Virus record (IMG/VR): IMGVR_UViG_3300013131_000133
Location: 1 to 33,622 of that record
Reading direction: 5' to 3' (one strand)
Length of the DNA: 33,622 nucleotides
Origin: a virus
In this document: positions 31,001-33,622 of the stretch, piece after piece
How positions within the stretch are numbered: the stretch's first letter is position 1
Layout of the letters: each line of letters opens with the position of its first letter
The notes under the pieces: generated by a model
The model's database searches: none
Told to the model about the DNA's origin: nothing
Seen by the model: the letters and a program-made list of their open reading frames with translations, nothing else
Translations under genes and position numbers: made by a program

Positions 31001-31739
31001 TCATGCCGCGATCAATCAGTCCATCCGGAAGCCCCCTAAACAATCCTTCAACCACAACCTTATCGCCCAAGAACTCGAGCGGCAGCGAGCTTGCGGTGTA
31101 TTTGAAGGCGTTTTGCTTGGCAGTATTCTCGTCGGCCCCGCTACGGATCTGGTCTTGATAGCCTTCCTCGAAGAGCTGACCAGCCCCAGCCAAGGCCATG
31201 GAAACATTGCCAAGTCCTCCGGTGGCGATTCCCAAGCCAGCCCCAACCACAACCTGCCCAAGGCCCTCAATGAATTGGCCACCCAAGGATTGCTCTACAT
31301 CGGGTCTTACTGGAATGGTTTCCCGAAGTTGTTGCGGTGTGTCGAGAACGCCGAACTGCTGCCTAAATCTGCTTTGCGATGGATCATAAACAGCCGCATC
31401 TGTCATGCGCTCCAAGCCCGTAAGCATCTGGGCTGTGGCAAGCGGAACGGATCTTGCGGCTATAGTCCCGTATCCACCCCCCTCCTGAGCGGCCCGAGGT
31501 TGCGGGGCCTGCTCAACGTCAAAAGGCTTAGTGGGATCAAACTCTCCTTCCGGAACGGAGCCGTCCGGATTTAATTCTGTGACCTGCTGGTCTTGCCGCC
31601 TGAAGAACAGGCTAGGGGCGCGCCGCTCGTCGGAAGTGGATACATTCTCCACCTCGTAAGGCGCGCTGGGATCGAAGCCCTCTTTCCGCTTCTCGGGCTC
31701 CTCGACCACTTCGAATGGCAGGGTCGGGTCGAAAGCCAT
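25023..31739 (-). CDS. Giant internal virion protein (large polyvalent protein, 2238 aa)
   Basis: One uninterrupted frame. N-terminus: three FDPT-xPFxV repeats (residues 3-11, 22-30, 67-75). About 150-195 is a Gly/Ala-rich hydrophobic stretch (VVVGAGLGIATGGLGNVSMA). HELGH at 688-692 (WTHELGHVHWD) is a zincin-type metallopeptidase motif. A conserved helical module lies near 1085-1230 (LAATSPRQTVRENLD, NLYSVTLDTWMALFGG). The last about 750 residues, with FPIPNIFRDTQTGLFN, LMDHANASLENASRLSAYV and a membrane-like AAAFVLAGIVWSMVSRAL near 1880, match the LPD38-type C-terminus of phage ejection proteins. It is probably injected with DNA and forms part of a channel through the host envelope. A second reading frame is embedded at 27737-27964. 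Confidence 0.85.
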   Translation of the reverse strand: MAFDPTLPFEVVEEPEKRKEGFDPSAPYEVENVSTSDERRAPSLFFRRQDQQVTELNPDGSVPEGEFDPTKPFDVEQAPQPRAAQEGGGYGTIAARSVPLATAQMLTGLERMTDAAVYDPSQSRFRQQFGVLDTPQQLRETIPVRPDVEQSLGGQFIEGLGQVVVGAGLGIATGGLGNVSMALAGAGQLFEEGYQDQIRSGADENTAKQNAFKYTASSLPLEFLGDKVVVEGLFRGLPDGLIDRGMTVMDAVKRVVAYGAIGSQVDGGTEAAQQVLLNTLSVDPNRKLSDGVLDSYLVGSLVGGTASTATSAVGYGRAVADPENQARVLQTRVENQARQAAAQPDALARAANIPSSARLENFNVTSRDDGKNQTKATYRDEDGKRFTVTVQEDQSKVDTQYLALPEPRQLPTGEGTPVPVGTQVVPRMDRETRQIVSEEQPVTGRVITPPQQLQAGEEARLNVIDPSNGQADFLVGTVTEDGQGVQISRIPESLLGLSQQATDATTATQPPRRMPKVGDVVPLSVAERDFRSYGFRPEGAWYSNMAYRPEPAAQTEPFTAPAPTEPSIPQTQANQQTLSAAQRSLVPPAPSRQTAQRVRAPLPESYIKASVRQVTPSLKQEAARGGNTLINSLRRVAPRGAAELEVISGPAPEGTPSGAVGSYNPRRALVWLSDKIASFPQQVKEWTHELGHVHWDTLPTPVKRAVATLRAAEVSRRTGPLFNEKGGLRDGISPRVLSGELQADSIAPWDTLGLREYYSERLMAENAAWSLRRSNANSTFGRISEGVRSFIERVGSSLGKGDAVTNSFRAWADLGPRYGIREGGTERVESMRGAYSVTEDSPRAQKWADLGQKIKENRGGFTIDPDTLELQSGGYFTAISLDTEFRVDISQSDRKVGQDVRDYLIRTRQLIRENPQAFLGGWVDEDTKELVLDISYRTDNPQDALDLARRGGQKAIFDANTFRTIRTDVGLRFMRQRGMEVTGSPQTESLAQRNMAVAGAPRLAGEIRSKPRYRPSSFKDILPYIDAREAGTMKFRADTQARIEEIFNAAPQDIDYEVASRMGMIKKGWYARAAKILNQIFGDDADLFIGVLAATSPRQTVRENLDMALRVWDVWQKAGRPSDYQTIIDNIARPIAALESRYLNVARHLTAKDMSEDSRKVKSFYDNSGGNLYSVTLDTWMALFGGVDQAIFGTKSGYAAHAAKVRRVAERMGLQPAEVQETVWSFFKTLVDSSTGGVTPKELIFDLTDTDVYSTPEFYDLALQDPEIRQQLEQHAGAGLLARIDNEQLSRGGETPLGIPVSSLAGRDSQRVLERIAGRAVEARTRLAKAEGEVADPFSIRGSGQTSANLGELEALVPSNYTPAVENQIAGRTEAAMTPAGYVMPEPSKNEFVLKTRRLVFDMNADFRDFLDRMRREGRTVAESSDYYTVEQNMHGIQGAMMEELFSQQDAIIEKIRKDKLNIDEVGEYLLAKHAPERNAYLKKTKNKDNGSGISDQEAAQILQRLAPNRAKFEEISRMVQDLNRNKLAFLEKSGMISQESRSSLQAVYPNYVSLAQDEDVVLGPALREATGRFTKPSQMLAFTFMGQQRAVVLGNKNLSLLALNRMVKDFPDNGLIEPLAEFRGDETPISDNVIKFRENGEIKYLRILKPELENTFHLKRGLTDLFLLDPVGRATRFIASMATTYNPAFPIPNIFRDTQTGLFNLASTELAKQQKAYLSKIPTAIRAIWVAENKATKRGEPVNVSPKIKRMMDYYAEFNRAGGRMVFMGLRDANYYAKRINRMVSGSLATRVPRMLVGGYIELMDHANASLENASRLSAYVTAREMGLSEQRSANIARNLTTNFTKKGQAKFLNKMYAFFNASIQGNARMLESLRTPQGKATAAAFVLAGIVWSMVSRALDDEDEKTGVKDMDKLPEYVKSVNLLAAFPYSANYLKMPLAYGWNVFYYLGVKIADAMPKDFGGKGESPLSAGLSWVGSVVNAFNPTGGGEDLITSIYPTVLQPFTEILVNKDFAGRPIYPQDVSFDPNQTPYAFRHWANVNPLAKFTSEGIARLTGGTEARPSGAERLLGKFGADRLLSPESLDHVFNAVFSGPYGLITQLLSTGVGLGVGKEVDPNKIPIFRRFYGEVGPSNDAMMYSQARGSVFMAFDDLQIAQKNRDGKQVQYVKENYAPELSVVQSFRKADTYLKDINTELKAARSRGDQAATEKLEKQRNDIHRQVLGMYLNEVKRFDAGKL
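27737..27964 (-). CDS. Embedded alternate-frame gene inside the giant virion gene, 75 aa
   Basis: From ATG 27964 this frame gives a hydrophilic protein: TSPSKTPKSDNSSSNTQELG, an NNYQEEAKRRSE segment, a well-formed amphipathic helix (SRVEIVREYLKELLGEPSK) and a Lys/Pro tail. By my hand count about three quarters of its codons end in G or C, as in neighbouring genes, while the giant gene's own frame over the same bases does so in only about two fifths and uses codons otherwise rare here (AGA, CGA, TTA, GTA). This suggests the embedded frame is, or recently was, under coding selection. The ribosome-binding site is weak. Confidence 0.4.
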   Translation of the reverse strand: MTSPSKTPKSDNSSSNTQELGSLLGSIMNNYQEEAKRRSESLSPASRVEIVREYLKELLGEPSKQGPDSPKPKAK

Positions 31740-31742
31740 GAC

Positions 31743-32594
31743 TTACTGGACTTCCGTTGGCGTTCCGTTGATTACTTTATATCTCTTCCCGCCCTGCCGA
31801 AGGATGGCCCCCTCGGGATAGGTGGGTTGTCTTGTGGTGATAAATGGGTTGGCAGATTGGGTGGCGGCGGTCTTTTGCCCGCCGAACAGCATCGAGGAAT
31901 CCACGGGTTGCTCTCCGGTGGAGGCTGGTGCGGCTCCGAACATCGACGTGTCATAGGATGAAAAGTTGATTGGCTCGGGCTGCGCGGCAGCAGCGGACGG
32001 CCTGCTAACGGAGGAGGGCAGCGGCATTCCTCCACCCCGTATAAATTGATCAGCCATGGATGCTGGAACCTCGTAGGTCACCTCATCCTCGTCACCGAAC
32101 TCCTGCCCCTTGCGCTTGGATTTTATCTTCACCAGAGGCTCGCTGGCCTGATCTTTTGGGGTGAGTCCGTTTAAAGCGTCAATCACATCCACGGACTTTT
32201 GTCTGGCCAGACCCGCGCTGATCATCTCGTAGGGCAGGATGGCTTTCCGCACGGCCATGGTTCGCTCAAGCGTGTCAATGCCCTCCGATAGCTGGTTGTA
32301 CTGGACGCGGGCCATCATCAGGGCCTCGGATGCGGCTGAGCTTGAACCAGCGGATTGCTCTAGCGATGGCAACTGCTTCTCAAGTCTGGCCATCTGCACC
32401 TTGTCCTGCGTAATTCTGGAGGCCATCTCCGAAACGTCATTGATCCCCTGCTCCACCCTTGAGCGCGCTTGGTTTCTCTCTGCATTCTCGGAGGCCGCAG
32501 CGGCCCTGCGGTTCCTCATGTCCTCAAGCTCCATGCGGGCCCTCTCTTTTCTGAGTTGAGCCTCAGGGGAAAAGTCAAAATTAAACATTGCCAT
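31743..32594 (-). CDS. Virion-associated coiled-coil protein, 283 aa
   Basis: ATG 32594 follows AAGGAGAAATCT. The N-terminal 100 residues are a long coiled coil (EAQLRKERARMELEDMRNRR, RVEQGINDVSEMASRITQDK, ARLEKQLPSLEQSAG). The middle has KIKSKRKGQEFGDEDEVTYE and the C-terminus is Pro/Ser/Ala-rich, ending with GAILRQGGKRYKVINGTPTE, a small beta motif often found at the end of phage structural proteins. Lies immediately upstream of the giant gene (stop at 31743, 3 bp gap), so probably an internal virion or ejection partner. Confidence 0.65.
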   Translation of the reverse strand: MAMFNFDFSPEAQLRKERARMELEDMRNRRAAAASENAERNQARSRVEQGINDVSEMASRITQDKVQMARLEKQLPSLEQSAGSSSAASEALMMARVQYNQLSEGIDTLERTMAVRKAILPYEMISAGLARQKSVDVIDALNGLTPKDQASEPLVKIKSKRKGQEFGDEDEVTYEVPASMADQFIRGGGMPLPSSVSRPSAAAAQPEPINFSSYDTSMFGAAPASTGEQPVDSSMLFGGQKTAATQSANPFITTRQPTYPEGAILRQGGKRYKVINGTPTEVQ

Positions 32595-32604
32595 AGATTT
32601 CTCC

Positions 32605-33579
32605 TTAGAATCCGAAGCTGAACATACGCATTGGATTCACCGCGCTGATCCATTGCAGCGGGGAATTAGCCTGAGCGTATTGCATTTGCGACGCGTAGGT
32701 ACGCGCGTTGTAGTCAAGCTGTGCGTTGTATTGGGATGTCTGGTTCCCGTAAACGCCGAGCGCAAACTGGGTCCCGACCTGACCAGCGTTAGGATTGATT
32801 CCCAGCCCTTGAGGAATGGGGGTTTGCATGAATGGAGCGGCCCCCTGCTGGAGGGACGACAAGCCGCCCGCTTGGGCCACGATTGGGTTCAGCCCCAAGT
32901 AGGACTGAACGTTGGCCATGCGCTGTTGCTGACGCTGAACGCCAGCACCGTAACGCGCGATGGCCTCCTGAGCAATCGGAGCCCCGCCATAGATGTTCCC
33001 ACGGGCCACCTGCGCTCCCCTGACTCCCTGAGTCACCAGCCTTTCCTCGGCTGGCGTGAGTTGCTGGCCAGCGGAAAGCTCTTCTGACAATGTTCTTCCA
33101 AGGTTTTCGCGGAGCGCATAACCGGAAGGGTCAAGTTCCTGTAGCTGGCGTTTGGCCTCACTAACGTACTCGCCAGCAAACTTCTTATTTAACGCAAGCT
33201 GGTTGGCCGCATTGATATCGGCCTCTTCCCTCTGGAACTTGGCAAATTCCCTTGCGATATCCACGTCCGACTTCCCCTTGAAGTCCACGTCAATCGCATC
33301 ATAGCCAGAAAGCGTTCCGTTACTGTTGTATCTGGGAACTTGGACAGTCCCAGCCCCGCCAAGTTTCGCCAGATTCTCGACCTGCTTACGGGCAGGGAGC
33401 GAACGGATGTCAGCCTCAACTGCGGCGGCATTGGCGGCGGCGTAGTTTGGCGGCTCAGGCGGAGGCGGAGGAGGAGGCGGGGAAGGTGGCGAGCCTCCGT
33501 ATCTAACGTTAGAAATCCAGAAAAGGCCCGTGAGTGAGTGGGCCTGCTTGGGGTGGGAAAGTCTCTGCTCTAGGAACAT
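32605..33579 (-). CDS. Virion-associated protein with polyproline segment, 324 aa
   Basis: ATG 33579 has GGAGGTACTAACAA. After a short N-terminus comes a run of prolines (about residues 31-44), then a helical Ala/Gln-rich region (KQVENLAKLGG, DIAREFAKFQREEADINAAN, KRQLQELDPSGYALRENLGR), an EERLVTQGVRGAQVARGN motif, and a Gly/Asn/Gln-rich C-terminus ending in FSFGF. Composition and context resemble internal or ejection proteins encoded before the giant protein in podoviruses. No enzyme motif seen. Confidence 0.65.
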   Translation of the reverse strand: MFLEQRLSHPKQAHSLTGLFWISNVRYGGSPPSPPPPPPPPEPPNYAAANAAAVEADIRSLPARKQVENLAKLGGAGTVQVPRYNSNGTLSGYDAIDVDFKGKSDVDIAREFAKFQREEADINAANQLALNKKFAGEYVSEAKRQLQELDPSGYALRENLGRTLSEELSAGQQLTPAEERLVTQGVRGAQVARGNIYGGAPIAQEAIARYGAGVQRQQQRMANVQSYLGLNPIVAQAGGLSSLQQGAAPFMQTPIPQGLGINPNAGQVGTQFALGVYGNQTSQYNAQLDYNARTYASQMQYAQANSPLQWISAVNPMRMFSFGF

Positions 33580-33622
33580 TTGTTAGTACCTCCATGTAAT
33601 TCAGTCCTGCCCTCTGACAAGG

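Noticed and set aside
30723-31574. 283-codon plus-strand frame opposite the N-terminus of the giant gene
   Set aside because: No motif or ribosome-binding site, and the opposite strand encodes the conserved N-terminal repeats.

Overview
This window is a stretch of double-stranded DNA phage genome, probably most of the non-tail part of a temperate or recently temperate phage. It carries a major capsid protein of the N4-gp56 type, a portal, a scaffold-like protein, terminase large and probable small subunits, a 2238-residue internal 'large polyvalent' virion protein, a lysozyme, a DnaB-type helicase, an ERF-like annealing protein with a RecB/Cas4-like exonuclease, and a tyrosine integrase next to a tRNA 3'-end fragment. 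No ribosomal, metabolic or other housekeeping host genes are seen. A Gram-negative host is inferred from an outer-membrane-type lipoprotein nested in a neighbouring gene in a spanin-like way and from an ADP-heptose-type glycosyltransferase; the host genus cannot be named from the sequence. Structural genes of this type suggest a short-tailed (podovirus-like) virion, but no tail genes lie in the window. Layout, left to right: (1) 1-8427, minus strand: morphogenesis cassette, transcribed leftwards as probable TerS, 84-aa protein, TerL, holin-like protein, two small conserved phage proteins, a nested pair that may be a spanin pair, portal, 117-aa protein, scaffold, capsid, and three small proteins, the last cut by the window edge. 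Most junctions are ATGA/GTGA overlaps or gaps of a few bases. (2) 8428-8992: the only long non-coding region, with an extreme TA tract, four AAGAATGTA repeats and several perfect inverted repeats; it separates the leftward and rightward operons and is the best candidate for a replication origin or control region. (3) 8993-14044, plus strand: an operon with a stereotyped AGGAGGCA ribosome-binding leader. Its core is a helical protein, a MoxR-like AAA+ ATPase and a HExxH metallopeptidase fused to a von Willebrand A domain, followed by two unknown proteins and a small exported protein made of two repeats; it ends at a strong terminator. (4) 14086-21584, minus strand: early/replication block: 2-oxoglutarate oxygenase, PDDEXK-like protein, FkbM-type methyltransferase, HTH protein, DnaB helicase, several tiny membrane or coiled-coil proteins, GIY-YIG protein, a PD-(D/E)XK nuclease with a probable CTG start, RecB/Cas4-like exonuclease, ERF-like protein, and an excisionase-like HTH protein. 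(5) 21585-23141: divergent control region, ribbon-helix-helix-like protein, integrase, and attP-like tRNA fragment. (6) 23163-33579, minus strand: glycosyltransferase family 9, lysozyme, giant virion protein, and two further virion-associated proteins. Phage genes lie on both sides of the att-like site, so the sequence looks like the free or circularised phage form rather than an integrated prophage. The most unusual points are the phage-borne MoxR/metallopeptidase-vWA module, a 75-codon alternate-frame reading frame inside the giant gene whose codon use looks more coding than that of the giant gene itself, a three-frame pile-up at 19115-19826, and the iteron/TA-rich control region.
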